The notes: generated by a model from the letters alone, not told the origin. A stretch of DNA of 64,000 nucleotides from Cephalopachus bancanus (GCA_027257055.1 JAPVLO010000518.1:682001-746000), one strand, 5' to 3'. Shown: positions 48,405 through 59,875, counted from the stretch's first letter. A program made the numbers and translations.

Positions 48405-49149
48405 GGCAGAGAGGTATCCCTAAAAAAAAGAAAGAAAAGAAAAAAAGTTTTGGGCTGACCAAATAGAACAAAAATAGAAATAGAGCATGTGAAAACCTCA
48501 ATGTGAAACAAGAAACACCAAAACAGGCAGATAAAACAGTTGAATTGCATTTGTTTCTATTTGAAATCCTTGACTCACCTGTGTCCTCTACTAGGTAAGG
48601 CTTTGGCTTGGGGTGGGATCTGGGAATAGAGACTGTGTGTGGAAATGCAAGTCCCTGAGCACTTAATAGATCTGTGCTCTTTGCTGCTAGGCTGATGGTG
48701 AATGACAGTGGGCAACTGTAAGTGAATTTGAAGTGCCCTGAACAAGGTCTTCCACAACTGCAAAAATACTCTATGGCTGATACCACCCAGGTAGTGCTGT
48801 GTCTTAGGGAAGAAAAAAAGATGAAGGATGAACCTTGGTAATTGTATATCAAGGATGTTTAGAGACAGGAAGGTGTTCCCAAAAAGTCATAGGATGCTGC
48901 CTGTGGAGAAGCCACCAGTAGACTATTCAGAGATCATTCCACAACTCTAATAGGCCGTAGTCATCTGGCTGGGAGGTATTGCAAAAGAGGGGCAATACAT
49001 GGTTGGGGTTTTCCTGATGGGACACACGTTCAGCATCAAGGCATGCCTTCTCAGCACACTGCCTCCCCGTTCTCCAGGGTCTTCCTTCCTGCAGGTAGCC
49101 CTGAGGATAGCTCAAAGTGTTCATATGTCTACAGAGTGATGAGCTCATG
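47220..49149. other. Non-genic stretch with two microsatellites
   Basis: It contains perfect (CT)n at 47973-48018 and (AAT)n at 48365-48404. The latter makes a Tyr or Leu run in antisense frames, including the 162-codon frame at 48364-48852, which is therefore suspect. No repeat family or exon was identified in the rest. Confidence 0.5.
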
Positions 49150-49930
49150 GTTTCTTGAAACTCTTGCTTATTTTTTGTTATATTTATTTCTGGGAGCTTA
49201 TTTTGTTATTGTCACTTTGGTGACAATTTCTTTTTAAATTATGTTTTTATGGTATTACTGTTGTGCAAAATGTTATTGACTTTCATCTTTTGTGCTTTCA
49301 ATGCTGTGAAGTATCTCTGAGCGTTCCTTTAAGAGGAAGATTTTTGTCAGCATTATTTCCTCTGGCACATCTTCACCCTTTTCATCACCCTTTCCATATT
49401 TATGTTGATATGTTCACCTTCACAAAGTTCCTCAGGCTGCACGTCTAACGTTTCTTCAACAGTGGCAGTTTACACGTTATTTCTGCAGTAACTCCATTGA
49501 TGAGTGACTCAAATTTCACTTTCAATCTTCTTATCCCTTTCCACTCCTTTGGTGCACTTTCATCTTTGGTGACCAATTGCTTCTTTTGAGTGTGTATTTC
49601 TTAAATGTCCTGTGGGTTCATCTCTAGGAGGCAAGGAGGCAATACAACTACATGCTTTGCTGATGTATGTGAACTTAATAACAAATGCACAGCTACCAGT
49701 CATGGATACACATTGAAAGAAACAATGTGATTGGTCACTGATCATGATGCTCATCTGTTCTTTATGCATTAATTTGAGGACTGTATACTTTATACACTCT
49801 CTCATAATTAACATACCATGGAAACTGAAATTGGAACCAAACTGTTGGAAACTTTTTTAAAAACTAAATCATAGTAACTAAAATTTGTGCATATTGGAAC
49901 TGTGCAAAGTGAGGACTTACCATATTGAAC
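49150..49930 (-). mobile_element. Probable Tigger/pogo-like transposon relic
   Basis: On the minus strand near 49270-49400 the conceptual reading E-I-L-H-S-I-E-S-T-K-D preceded by acidic residues resembles the C-terminal tail of Tigger (pogo-family) transposases. Stops and frameshifts break it. No terminal repeats were located, so the limits are approximate and the family call is weak. Confidence 0.35.
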
Positions 49931-50039
49931 TGACATTGAACATATTGCTTATACCTATGAAATCCAGAGCACAATCAGAATGTACATCGTAATCTACATT
50001 TTACCATGTTATAAAACTGGTATAAAGATATATAAAGAA

Positions 50040-50878
50040 AAAATATAATTCATAATAACTACCCCAAACTTATAAGCCTTATAAACAAACCCAAAAAGGA
50101 ATGGACAAAACAAATTAAAAACAATAAAATCTTAGTGAAAGACATAAAGGAAGATATGAATAAATGGAGAAATATATGTCCCTGGATGGCAAGAGTCAAC
50201 ATTTTAAAGGTATCAATTATCTCCCCCAATCTATAAATGTAATATAACACAGTAAAAAAGTACTAGAAAATTCTACAACATGTTTTATAATTGTAGAATC
50301 AGGGTAACCTCTTGATTATGAACCCAAACTTAAGAAGAAAACCATAAAGCAGAGTGCAGATAGAGATTACTATAAAAATTTGTACATAGTTTCTTACAAT
50401 GAAAAGAATACAAAATTCATGATAAGATACAAACAGAACTCTAAGGATATCTTTGCATTATATATAACAGAAAAAGAGCTCATATTTATGACCTCAAAAG
50501 AGCTCTTATGAGCAGCAATGACTAGGGGATAAGTCTTAAAATAATTTGGCAAGTGAAAAAAGCCAGACAAAAAGAGACTATCTATGCATTATTTCATTCA
50601 TATAAAATTCTATAATGGGTGCAAAAATATAGTTAGAAAGAGGGAATACATTTTAATGTTTCATCATATACTAGAAAAATTATAGTTAACAATAATTTGT
50701 TATATATTTTTAAATAGCTAAAAGAAAAGAAATGTAATGTTCCCAACACACACAAAAAGATAAATGTTTAAGGTGATGTATATCCCAATTACCCTACCTT
50801 GATCAAACCACATTGCATACGTGTGGCAGAATATTACATGTACCCCAAATGTATGTACAATTATATTAATTAAAAATG
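50040..50878 (+). mobile_element. Old L1 (L1M) ORF2 end and 3' UTR
   Basis: At 50140-50230 the plus strand reads as ORF2 (K-E-D-M-N-K-W then I-L-K-V). It then skips to L1M 3' UTR text: 'aaaattatagttaacaataa', 'gtttaaggtgatgtatatcc', 'caattaccctaccttgatca' and 'acatgtaccccaaatgtatg'. The part between is partly deleted. Confidence 0.75.
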
Positions 50879-51130
50879 CAAAAAAGTCTAGAAAATACAA
50901 ACTAATCTATAGTGACAGAAGGCAGATCAATGACTGCCTTGGGCCAGGGTGGGATGCAGGAGGGTGGAATGAAGAAGAGTCATGATGAAACATTTTAGGG
51001 CGAGGGTATGTTTATTGTCTTGATTGTGGTGATGGTTTCACAAGTATAAACTATGTTGAAAGTTATCAAATTATGCACTGTAACTATATGCAGTTTATTA
51101 TATATCAATTACACCTCAAAAAATTAAAAA
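50879..51130 (+). mobile_element. Second old L1 3' UTR
   Basis: 'acagaaggcagatcaatgac', 'tgattgtggtgatggtttca', 'aaagttatcaaattatgcac' and 'atatatcaattacacctcaa' are the end of a different, older L1M sub-family abutting the previous one. Confidence 0.75.
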
Positions 51131-52330
51131 AGTAAACTCAAACAAGACTAAGAGCCAATAAAAATAAGCAAAGGATAACCAATTCACAAAAGAAGAAAAC
51201 AAATAGCCAACAAAATGAAAAGAAGATACCTTTATTAACAATCAAGGCAATGCAATTTAAAACAATACATTTTAAAAGTCATTTTGCTTATCAGATTAAA
51301 AAAATGTAAAAGATGCATAATATCCGGCTAGGTGCAGTGGTTCATGCCTGTAATTCTAGCACTTTGGGAGGTTGAGGCAGGAGGATCATCTGAGCAGGAG
51401 TTTGAGATCAGCCTAGGCAACACAGCAAGTTCTCCTCTCTACAAAAAAAAAAATTAAAAATAAACTAAAAGTGATGGCATATGCCTGTAGTCCCAGCTAC
51501 TGGGAGACTGAGGCAGAAGAATCACCTAAGCCCAGGAGGTTGAGGCTGTGGTGAATAGTGATTCTGCCACTGCACTCCAGCCTGGGCTGCAGAGTGAGAC
51601 AAAGCTAAAAAAATAAAAATAAAAATAAATTATTATATCCCTTGTTGAGGAGGGTTGGGGAAGCAGACATTCTTATGTGTTGTTGTGAGTTGTGGATTAA
51701 AGGGTAATTTGACTATATCTATGAAAATTAAAGTAGCATATATTCTTTTTTAGATTAGAAAATATAGTTTATATAGTTTATTTAAAATAAATGTGTGAGA
51801 GGGAGAGACAGAGAGGGGGAGAGAGAAAGAGAAGATTCACCTCTCCAAGGTAGGGGAGGGAGCCAAAGCCAGGAAACATGGCCTGGTCATAGCTTTAAAG
51901 AGCACATGGCCACACCATAGCTTAGCAAGGCAATGGCCACAATGGTCTGATGATGGCCATATATATTCATTTACATATTTCTAGGAATTTATACTACAGA
52001 AATAATCACACAAAATTACACAGAGCAGATGTCTGTGTAAGAATGTCTATTACAACATTATTTTAAATAATAGTAGCAACAATAAAACCCCCAAATTCTA
52101 CATCAATGAAACTTTTAAAAATTATGGTACCTTCAGACAATAAAATATTATGCAGCTATTAAACAGAATGAGGTAGATACATACATATTGAATTGGAACA
52201 ATGTCCGTGATTATTCTAAGTGAAAAAAAAAGATTATGCTTTTATGCATGTGTGCATGTATGCATGAATGCATGTAAACAAAAAATTCCACCTGCAGCGT
52301 ATAAAGGACAAATAAGGAGAGATTTTCACT
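51131..52330 (+). mobile_element. Third old L1M stretch, with AluJ insertion
   Basis: Worn L1 text: 'aatagccaacaaaatgaaaa', 'aggcaatgcaatttaaaaca', after the Alu 'ttgttgaggagggttgggga', and further on 'taggaatttatactacagaa', 'gtctattacaacattatttt' and 'aaatattatgcagctattaa'. A GA-rich microsatellite (51795-51834) and a block at 51840-51960 separate the two halves. Confidence 0.6.
51325..51632 (+). repeat. AluJ-like element
   Basis: A two-arm Alu, 'ggctaggtgcagtggttcat' to 'gctgcagagtgagacaaagc', with an (AAAAT)n tail and short matching flanks of the type 'ataatatcc'. It lacks the young-family features. Confidence 0.9.
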
Positions 52331-52539
52331 TTTTACTTTATACACCTTAAAGTTTTCAGGCTTACATTCTCTTTTTCCCTTATGAAATTTATATAAGATT
52401 TTACTTATATAAAGCAGTATATGATTTTTTTAAGTAGCTGCTGTCTAAAGTTGATACTGTATGTTCACTTTTTTCCCTTATGGATAAAAGTATTTTAAAT
52501 ATTTAGATTCCTATCAGCTACCTGCCACCTTGCTCGTCA

Positions 52540-53000
52540 GTTGTATTCCATGTTTTATTCTGTCCCTTTTCAAACTCCTCCAAGTGGATATTATTACTAT
52601 TATTTATCATCATTTTGCAGACAATGTTTTAATTTATCTCTGTTGACTACTTTCCTTACCATTGCTTCTTGCATTTCAGACTTTCCTTCTAATACCATTT
52701 TCCTTCTTCTTGAAATACAACTTTTACATGTACCTTATGTATAAATTTGTTGGTGACAAACTCTCTAAGGTTCTATTTATCAAATTAAAAATTTATTTAT
52801 TTTGCTCTTATCTTTGGAATAACTTTTTCTAGATATGCAACTTGAAATATTTTCTCTCAGCACTTTGTAGCACTTTGTCCTCTCTCCTGGTCTTCAATGT
52901 TGAGGTGAGAAATCTATTGGTTGGTTCCTTGTTAGGTATCTAACTTTCTTCTTGCTCTGTTCTTATAATCTCCCATTTGTTTTTGGTATTCTGCAATGTG
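52540..53000 (-). mobile_element. Old L1M fragment (antisense)
   Basis: 'ttggtgacaaactctctaag', 'ttggaataactttttctaga', 'ctctcagcactttgtagcac' and 'gaggtgagaaatctattggt' follow the antisense of an upstream part of old L1. Ends are uncertain. Confidence 0.5.
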
Positions 53001-53699
53001 GTGAGGTGGATAAAAATAAATTCTTCAATATTACATGACATGAGTAAGAAACAAGCTGTGTTGGGGGGATATTCACTAGCCACGAGCACCTAGCAAGATT
53101 CGCAGTGTCCCAATTCTCTCTCCACCCCATAGAGAGCTATTGAACACACAACCAAATTAAAGAGATACCCCCACGTCTTTTTTTTTTTTTTATTGGGCAA
53201 GCATGAGAATAATCTTCTCAGTGAGGCAACCGCAGATTACTTGATGTCAGGGAATGCTAATTTAGATGTTGACTTACTTTAGGTGTTGTTTACAGGAGTT
53301 TTCTGGGAAACCCAACTGCTTAACACTTTGGAAGCCCTGGAAGAAGTTGCAGCCCTTCCTGTTGGGGGTAGAAAGTAGCTCCCGGGCCAAACCAGTTCAT
53401 TGTCCAGGTAAAGGAGAAAGTCTTGGAGTTTCTTTCAGGTCATTCAATGGCTGTGCCATAATTCCACCCTCTAACTTCAGTTCTCACATATCAGATGGGG
53501 CGGAGGAAGAGGGAGGGAGGGAGGGAGAGAAAGAGACAGCACTTATTTGTCCCCACCCCCAGCCCTTTATTTGGGGGGTCGGATATGTCTAATGTCACCA
53601 ATTAAGGTTTGTCATTTCCCCTGAAGACCAAGGTAGATTCTGAGTCCTTGCTTCAGAATGAGAAGCTCTCAGAAGTCTGTTGTTATTTTGGCTCCAAGG
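53001..53699. other. Non-genic stretch flanking the CpG-rich block
   Basis: It contains a T homopolymer (53178-53191) and a (GGGA)n patch (53510-53530). A 108-codon frame (53266-53592) crosses the latter and has no domain. It may include upstream sequence of the candidate promoter that follows. Confidence 0.4.
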
Positions 53700-54320
53700 G
53701 CGACATCTAGAGGTAGAGAGGAGTAGCTGCAAAGCTACCTCCGGTATCTGAATCGTTCTGCCAGAGATGCGCTGATGTCCTCTTTCCCGGGTGATCAGGA
53801 CGGCTGCCAGGGTCTAGTGGCCGAGAGCAGAGACTGCTCCGAGTACTCAATCCCTCCTGCTCATTTCGGACTGTATTCCAGTCGAAGTTGGCCCTCCATT
53901 CTGGAAGCTATCAGCAGGGCGTCATGATGAGCTGTCAAGGTTTAGCCAAAAGACCCGAAACTAAGTCCGGTAAGAGGAGTTCTCCTCACTTTGAGCAGCG
54001 ACAATTCCCAGGGGGCGGGGCGAGAGGGTGGACCACACGGGTGACCACCTTTGTCTTCTCGTCTAAACAGGCCCGACAGGGGTAGCGATCCTCTGGATCC
54101 CTGACAGAGATGGTTTGCGGGGGCGGCACCGGGGTTGGATAGACGGCGCAAGGGAGAGAGGTGGTTGGGTCGTTCTTGCCTTCTAGGACTGATAGGTTGT
54201 GGGTTTGGAGGTCAAGGACAATAGCCCTGATCTCTAAGGAGAATCTAATTTCCGCATTCCCCGGACCTTCTTCCCTCTTGTCTTCATGGCTTTCTTCCCG
54301 CCTCTCTGACCTTCCAAGAG
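53700..54320. promoter_or_regulatory. CpG-dense non-repeat block, candidate promoter
   Basis: I count about 29 CpG dinucleotides in roughly 600 bases, whereas neighbouring non-repeat DNA has almost none. A GC-box-like 'gggggcggggcg' lies at 54011-54022 and a second G-rich CpG cluster at 54118-54135. No repeat family is recognised within it. A good splice-donor-like site, 'agtccggtaaga' near 53964-53975, follows a short stretch with ATG codons at 53924-53927. This could be the first exon and promoter of a gene or long non-coding RNA leaving to the right. No TATA box is evident. Direction and product are unknown. Confidence 0.45.
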
Positions 54321-54409
54321 GTATCCCCCTCCACCAAAAACAAACAACATCAACAACAAAACTGCTCAAGTTTTCTTTTTTTCCCATTTATCAGGCCCCA
54401 GAATCTTTT

Positions 54410-54693
54410 TTTTTTTTTTTGAGTTGGCGTCTCACTCCGTCGCCCAGACTGGAGTGCAGTGGCCGCTTCTGGCCACTGAAGCCTCGCCTGCTGGGCTCAG
54501 GTGATCCTTCCGCCTCAGCCTTCCGAGTAGCCGGAATTACAGGCATGCGCTACCACGCCCGGCTGATTTTTTGATTTATTGTAGAGATGAGGTCTTGCTG
54601 CCCAGGCGGGTCTCGAACCCGCGGGCTCAGGCAATCCACTCACCTCAGCCTCCCAAAGGCGCGGGATTACAGGCTGAGCCTCCGAGCCCGGCT
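54410..54693 (-). repeat. Young CpG-rich Alu (antisense)
   Basis: It starts with a T tract and 'gagttggcgtctcactccg' and ends 'ggctgagcctccgagcccgg'. Target duplications 'cccagaatctttt' (54397-54409) and 'cccagaaactttt' (54694-54706) differ at one base. It keeps many CpGs and so is among the youngest here, but has a small deletion in the left arm (after 'gaggtcttg'). The 137-codon frame starting at 54161 runs from the CpG block into this Alu. Confidence 0.95.
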
Positions 54694-54706
54694 CCCAGAA
54701 ACTTTT

Positions 54707-55190
54707 ATAGATCCGGTCAGGGTTTTTCCCTCAGTCCTCTCTCTTTTTCTTTCTCTACTTTACAGTTGTAGCCTGCAAACACCCAAGGAATTCGGCCCAG
54801 AGCCAGAAACTCCTCACTCTCCTTGACAACCCCTTCACTCAATTGAGGGATTTTCCTAATTTGGCATTCTGTTTCCAGATGGTGCAGCCTCGGGCTCAGA
54901 GAAAGCTCTTCTGCTCCAGTCAACATTATTCAGGAATGGGAAAGGCATGGTTGCCCCTTCCTTTCTGGTCAATTCAGCAATTTATCCAGTAATAGCAGGC
55001 CCGGTGATTAGTTGTTCTTAACCTATGATGCTTCTCTCTGAAGAGGATGCCAGTTTCCTTCTGCCCAGAATCAGGTGGCATTACTGGCTTCTGATCACCA
55101 TGCCTCTTCCAGTCTCCCTGGTTTAATCCAAAAGTTTCAAGATCAGTTTACTGAAAGTCAATTTGGTAAGGATATCAAAAGCCTTCAAAA
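54707..55190. other. Non-genic stretch downstream of the CpG block
   Basis: Moderate GC, no repeat named. It might hold transcript sequence linked to the CpG block but shows no coding signal that I can defend. Confidence 0.35.
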
Positions 55191-55512
55191 TCTGTAAACA
55201 TATCCTAATAATTCCAATTCTAGGATTTCAACATAAGGAAAAGATTAAATACATGTCAAGATCTATATATAAATACAGTCATAGAAATTTTCATAATTAG
55301 CAAAAATTTGGAATAATTTTAATGTCCAGTTGGTTAATGGTTAAATAAACTATGGTGCACCCAAGCAATTGTATTCTATGTAGCAGGTACTTGTGGCTAC
55401 TTTAAATTACAATGCAGATCTGTACTTACTGAAATGAAACATGTCCACAATAGTCTATAAGGAGTAAAGCAGTTTACAGAGCTATATATATAATATAATC
55501 TCAATATGTGTG
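55190..55512 (+). mobile_element. Old L1M fragment
   Basis: 'ccaattctaggatttcaaca', 'ttttcataattagcaaaaat', 'gtccagttggttaatggtta' and 'aataaactatggtgcaccc' are the ORF2 end and 3' UTR of an old L1. Confidence 0.65.
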
Positions 55513-55514
55513 TC

Positions 55515-56110
55515 ATTTGACCCTCTGCATCATTTAATACTGCTAATCATTTCCTGTTTCTTGAACTTTTCTTAATTGTCATGACACATCTTTCCTCATT
55601 CCTAATTTTCTTGTAATCTCTGTGGCTGCCTAGGCCTTCTCAATCTGATACTCTATTCTTTTGCCCATTACTTAGTGTTGATGTTTTGCAGGATTCCTTA
55701 TTCCCCTTCCTTTACCTTCTCATTCTGTCCACTCTCCTTGAGTGCCTTCACTTATTACATGATTTTCACAACAATCTAAATGTTAATGACTCTTAAATCT
55801 GAGTAGTTAGCTCAAGTGGCTTTCCTAAGCTCCAGAACCCTTTAGCCAACTTGGCATCACATTTGGATGTTTCCCAGGCCCTTCTTGTTCTGCCTGCCTG
55901 AAACAGAACTCAATCTTTCCTGTCTTCCCAAAATTGTTCCTCTTAGTATTCTTGACCTCGGTGGTAGTCACTGCTCTACTCAGTACCTGGCATCATTTTG
56001 TGTTCTTCCTCTCTTTAACCAAATAAATCTTGTCAATTCTAGCACCTAAATCGCTTTCAAATCTGTATATTTCTCTTCATTTCTTCTTCCTGGTGTCAGA
56101 GTATCTAATA
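55515..56110 (+). repeat. L2 internal fragment
   Basis: Pyrimidine-rich text in L2 ORF style: 'atgactcttaaatctgagta', 'tttcccaggcccttcttgtt', 'ctgaaacagaactcaatctt' and 'ttcttgacctcggtggtagt'. The 3' part of an L2 in the same orientation follows at 57040. Confidence 0.55.
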
Positions 56111-57039
56111 GTTAGCTTCATTGCATGATTAGGACATTAGCCCTCAGAAACTCCCACCTCACTGATCAAGATTGTTAGCTACTTGCCTTACAAGATTTCT
56201 AGGTTTACCTGAGAAAAGGATGAGCTTGATAAACAGACATCAAAAGACCATAGTACTGAAAGACTGCACTGTTCTGTTCCCAAGAAATAAGTAATACATA
56301 CCTGTAAGCAGAAGAAATTAAAACGGTAGATGCTCTTCAAAATTTTTATATCTTGCTTGGCCATGGGAGTTTCAGCATCCTTGTTACCTTGTCATGTTGT
56401 GAAAACGTTCTTAGACATTTTCAATGCCAGTCATCTCAGATGTAAAAGAGAGGCATTTCCTTTGCAACCCCCTCCCTGGGGAAGCAGTGACCAGATCATA
56501 TCTACAGAGTTTAACTGTAGAGTTAACTATAAGTAGACATTATTTTATCAGTTACTCACATGAAAGGAAAGGCATTCACTTTAGAGTTATGAAACAGTTT
56601 CAAAAAAGAAAATTCAACAAGAGAGAATTAAGAAACCAGTGTATAGATGATATCAAAGTACTATTGCATAAAAATGTTAAAGAAGAAATGAGCTTATTTA
56701 AAAATCCATTAACTTATTTTCTGTTGCTAAAAGTTCTGAGTCTTTCAAACCAGATAATTTATATATACCTTGACAAGAAGAGAAATTTTCTCTCAATCCT
56801 TGAAAAATATTTTTTCAGAAACACCAGGAAACAAACAAAAATGGGAAAGAATTTACTATTTGGTATATTAAATGATTATATTCAATGTAAGAAAATATAA
56901 TTGAATTTTGTAATAATGATTTTTATGACTCAATATAGCTTTTATTTGAAATACTCGAGGAAGAGTTGGATACAACCTAACTGCAATATTTGAGTCCTTA
57001 ATCTGACCCTACTTCTGCCATTCCCTATTTGGATTCCTT
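56111..57039. other. AT-rich stretch between two L2 pieces
   Basis: It holds the longest repeat-free open frame noted here: 158 codons, plus strand, 56424-56900. The product would be Lys/Ile/Asn-rich with no signal peptide, repeated motif or known domain. The composition mirrors the AT-rich DNA. There is no evidence for expression; I leave it as unassigned. Confidence 0.4.
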
Positions 57040-57500
57040 ATAAATTCTAAACCAGTTTTCTGAGTAAGAACTTTAAAATGTCTCTGCACTTCCAGGCCTG
57101 CCTTTTCCATGTTCTCAATACTGCTGCCACTGTGATCTTTCCAAGATGCAAATAACCAGGCTTAAAAATCCTTCAATGTCTCCCTATGATCTTGAAAATC
57201 ATGTCTAAGCTCCGTGTCATGGCACACAAGTGCATTAATGTCCAGGGTGCCCTTACTTCTCCAACTTTTTTTTGACATTCTTATTCAACCTTCTTCCATT
57301 TTCTTCTCTCTACCTTATACCTATCACTTGGGCTCTGCTGAAATACCCACAGGGTTCCTAATACCCATAGGGTTCCCTTTCTATCATTGAACTTTTACAC
57401 ATTCTCTCATTCACTAACTCCTACTTATATTTCAGTATTCATAATAGATATCATTTCCTCAAGGAATTCTTCAATGATCTATGCATTTGATTCCATGTCC
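57040..57500 (+). repeat. L2 3' region
   Basis: 'ctgctgccactgtgatcttt', 'cttcaatgtctccctatgat', 'aaaatcatgtctaagctccg' and 'cctcaaggaattcttcaatg' follow the L2 ORF end in sense orientation. An imperfect 18-bp tandem duplication is at 57343-57378. Confidence 0.65.
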
Positions 57501-58080
57501 CAGCATCAGCATTTTTATGTCAGTTCTCCAAACCCCAATTCCCACAGGGCAACAAAACAAAGACCACACCTGTATGTGCAGTGGGTTTTGTTACAAGAAA
57601 GGAATCCTTTAGCTTGGGGAGCCCAAATCTTTTGTAATGGACAGTAAGCATGGCTACTTTTTACTTATGAAGGAGATATTATCTTTACCATAGTGGAAAG
57701 GAAATGCAGGTCTGCCCCCTTTGCTCCAGAGGAAGACACTATCTTTATCTTCCAAAGCTGTTTGGTAGATAAAATTCTGGAAGACATAGTCTTAAAGAAA
57801 GGGCAGTTAGTGCTTTACTCATAAGACATGTGGAAATCTGAGAGACCCCTGGAGCAATGTCTTGAAACAATAGTTTGGAGGTAGAGCCAGGTATTGAGCA
57901 AAAAAAGAAGAAACAAATGTAAGACTTCAAAATTTTACAGTGTCAATTTAATGAGATAGAAAGATTGAGGGAGAAGCAGGACGATAATCAAAGTTTGGCT
58001 TTCATCAGATCAATTAGTCAATAAAATAATAACAATCACAATAATATTTATTGGTTTTAGTCATGTTCTGGGCACTGTAT
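57501..58080. other. Non-genic stretch, nothing recognised
   Basis: No landmark, RNA gene or plausible exon. Confidence 0.45.
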
Positions 58081-58460
58081 TAAGCATATCACATACATTC
58101 ATTCAACGACAGATATTAAGTGAGCACCTTATCCATACCAGTCACTATCTTAGAGCTGGAGAGAAAGCATAGCACAAAGCCAACAAAAAAACCCTGCCTT
58201 CTACTATAGTGCTTGCATTCTACTGAAGAATAGTCAGACTTCTGAGGAAGTTCAATATGGATGGAGGTAAAGTATTACTGGAGACACAGAGATGTCAACC
58301 TTGTGAGGTAGCTATTATTTTTATTCCTTTCCCCCACACACTTTACAAATGAGGAAATCAAGGCTTAGACACGAAATATGCCTAAAGTCACAGTAAACAA
58401 GTGTTGGAGCCAAAATTCTAACTTAGGTATGTTAAAGTCTAGATCCTGTGCTTTATTTTT
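58081..58460 (-). repeat. Old repeat plus antisense MIR
   Basis: 58095-58215 repeats the motif seen at 33195-33315 ('cattcattcaacgacagata', 'gtcactatcttagagctgga'). 58300-58460 is antisense MIR: 'gaggtagctattatttttat', 'acaaatgaggaaatcaaggc', 'ctaaagtcacagtaaacaag' and 'tctagatcctgtgct'. Confidence 0.6.
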
Positions 58461-58985
58461 TATCTTTTAAATAAAAATGTATTCATGAGTATTTACTAGT
58501 AGAAATGAGCAAAATGTCTTTTAAGAAGTGTTAAATTAACTTGTCTAATAAATTTTCTTTAGAAATACAATATTGAAAGTTTAAAAAGGAGTAATGAAAA
58601 AATAATTGATCTGGCTGCTGCAGTGGAAAAGTTAACTGAATTGCTTTTTCAACTTAATATTGATTTAATTTCACTGCAATATTGAATTCTCTTAAATTTC
58701 ATTATATAAATCACTTTTGAATATACTTTTATTACATTTTCTTATTACTTTATTTCTATATTGTGATATAATTTTGAAAACCTATTTCATTGAAATAAGT
58801 GACATAAATTTGAGTTGAGACAAACTTCAAAACATTTGTCCTATTCAATGTAATATTATATAAGACTCCTAATACATGGTAGTAGCTCTCAGGGAGTGTG
58901 AAGCACTGGAAACTGTGCTCCTAAAACATAAACTCAACACTTGGAGCTACTTTTTGACCACTTGTCTGACAAAGAAAAAGTTTGT
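58461..58985. promoter_or_regulatory. AT-rich block, candidate conserved non-coding element
   Basis: About 300 bases (58520-58830) are repeat-free and rich in ATTA/TAAT and TATTGA(T/A) motifs ('aaaaaataattgatctggct', 'aatattgatttaatttcact'), with an internal non-random look. Only cross-species alignment could show conservation. It may equally be neutral AT-rich DNA. Confidence 0.2.
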
Positions 58986-58990
58986 TGTGG

Positions 58991-59284
58991 TTTTTTTTTT
59001 TTGAGTTGAAGTTTCACTCTGTCGCCCAGACTGGAGTGCAGAGGCATGCTCACGAACACCGCAGTCTCAACCTACTGGGCTCAGGCAATCCTTTTGCTTC
59101 AGCCTTCCAAGTAGCTGGAACTACAGGCATGTGCCATCATGCCCAGCTAATTTTTTTTTTTTAATTGTAGAGATGAGTCTCACCAAGTTGCCGAGGCTGA
59201 TCTTGAACCCCTGGGCTCAGGCAATCCTCTCACCTCGTCCTCCCAAAATGCTGGGATTATAGGTGTGAGCTACAGTGCCCAGCC
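58991..59284 (-). repeat. Alu, older relative of the local sub-family
   Basis: A T tract and 'gagttgaagtttcactctg' through to 'aggtgtgagctacagtgccc'. It shares the 'ccaactc'-type end but retains the ancestral left-arm sequence without the two-base deletion, so it may be an ancestor-like copy. Confidence 0.92.
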
Positions 59285-59529
59285 AGAAAATGTTTTATAA
59301 AAAATATTTTTTGGGGATTATTTATGACAAAATTCTAAGATAATGTGATAGGGAACATAAGAAGCATTCTATTTTAAGCTAAATGTAATATAAACAAGAT
59401 AGAGAAGCAACTGTGGAGAAAGTATTATTCACACATTTATTCAATCATTCATGTGTTTATTCTATAAGTGTTTATACTGAATTACTATTTACTGAGGGTG
59501 GAATTTCTAGCACTCAATAAGCTTCTAAT

Positions 59530-59650
59530 TACATCTTCATTGTCTGACTTCCCCACCAGATTATAAATTTCATGAGGACAGTTACAATGTCTCTCTTGGT
59601 CACACTGTATCTCTGTGTACTCCAGCATGATAGGTCTTTATTAAATGTTA
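59530..59650 (+). repeat. L2 3'-end fragment
   Basis: 'cccaccagattataaatttc', 'atgaggacagttacaatgtc' and 'ataggtctttattaaatgtt' are the terminal L2 3' UTR in sense orientation. Confidence 0.6.
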
Positions 59651-59653
59651 GAT

Positions 59654-59835
59654 GCCAGGCATGGTGGTCTGTATCTATAATGCCAACTCTTCAGGAGACT
59701 GTATCTATAATGCCAACTCTTCAGGAGACTCAAGATTACTTGAGCCCAGGAATTCAAAGCTGTAGTGTGATATGAATGTGTCTGTGAATAGTCACTGCAC
59801 TCCAGCTTGGGCAGCATAGTGAAACATAATCTCAG

Positions 59836-59866
<31 letters not shown>

Positions 59867-59875
59867 AGCCATATT
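59654..59875 (+). repeat. Old Alu fragment with internal 30-bp duplication
   Basis: 'gccaggcatggtggtctgta' to 'cttgggcagcatagtgaaac' is one diverged Alu arm of right-arm type with a (TAAA)n tail (59836-59875). An exact 30-bp tandem duplication occupies 59671-59700 and 59701-59730. Confidence 0.85.

Noticed and set aside
48364..48852. 162-codon minus-strand frame
   Set aside because: It ends in a Tyr run from an AAT microsatellite. The rest shows no family, and no exon partner is visible.
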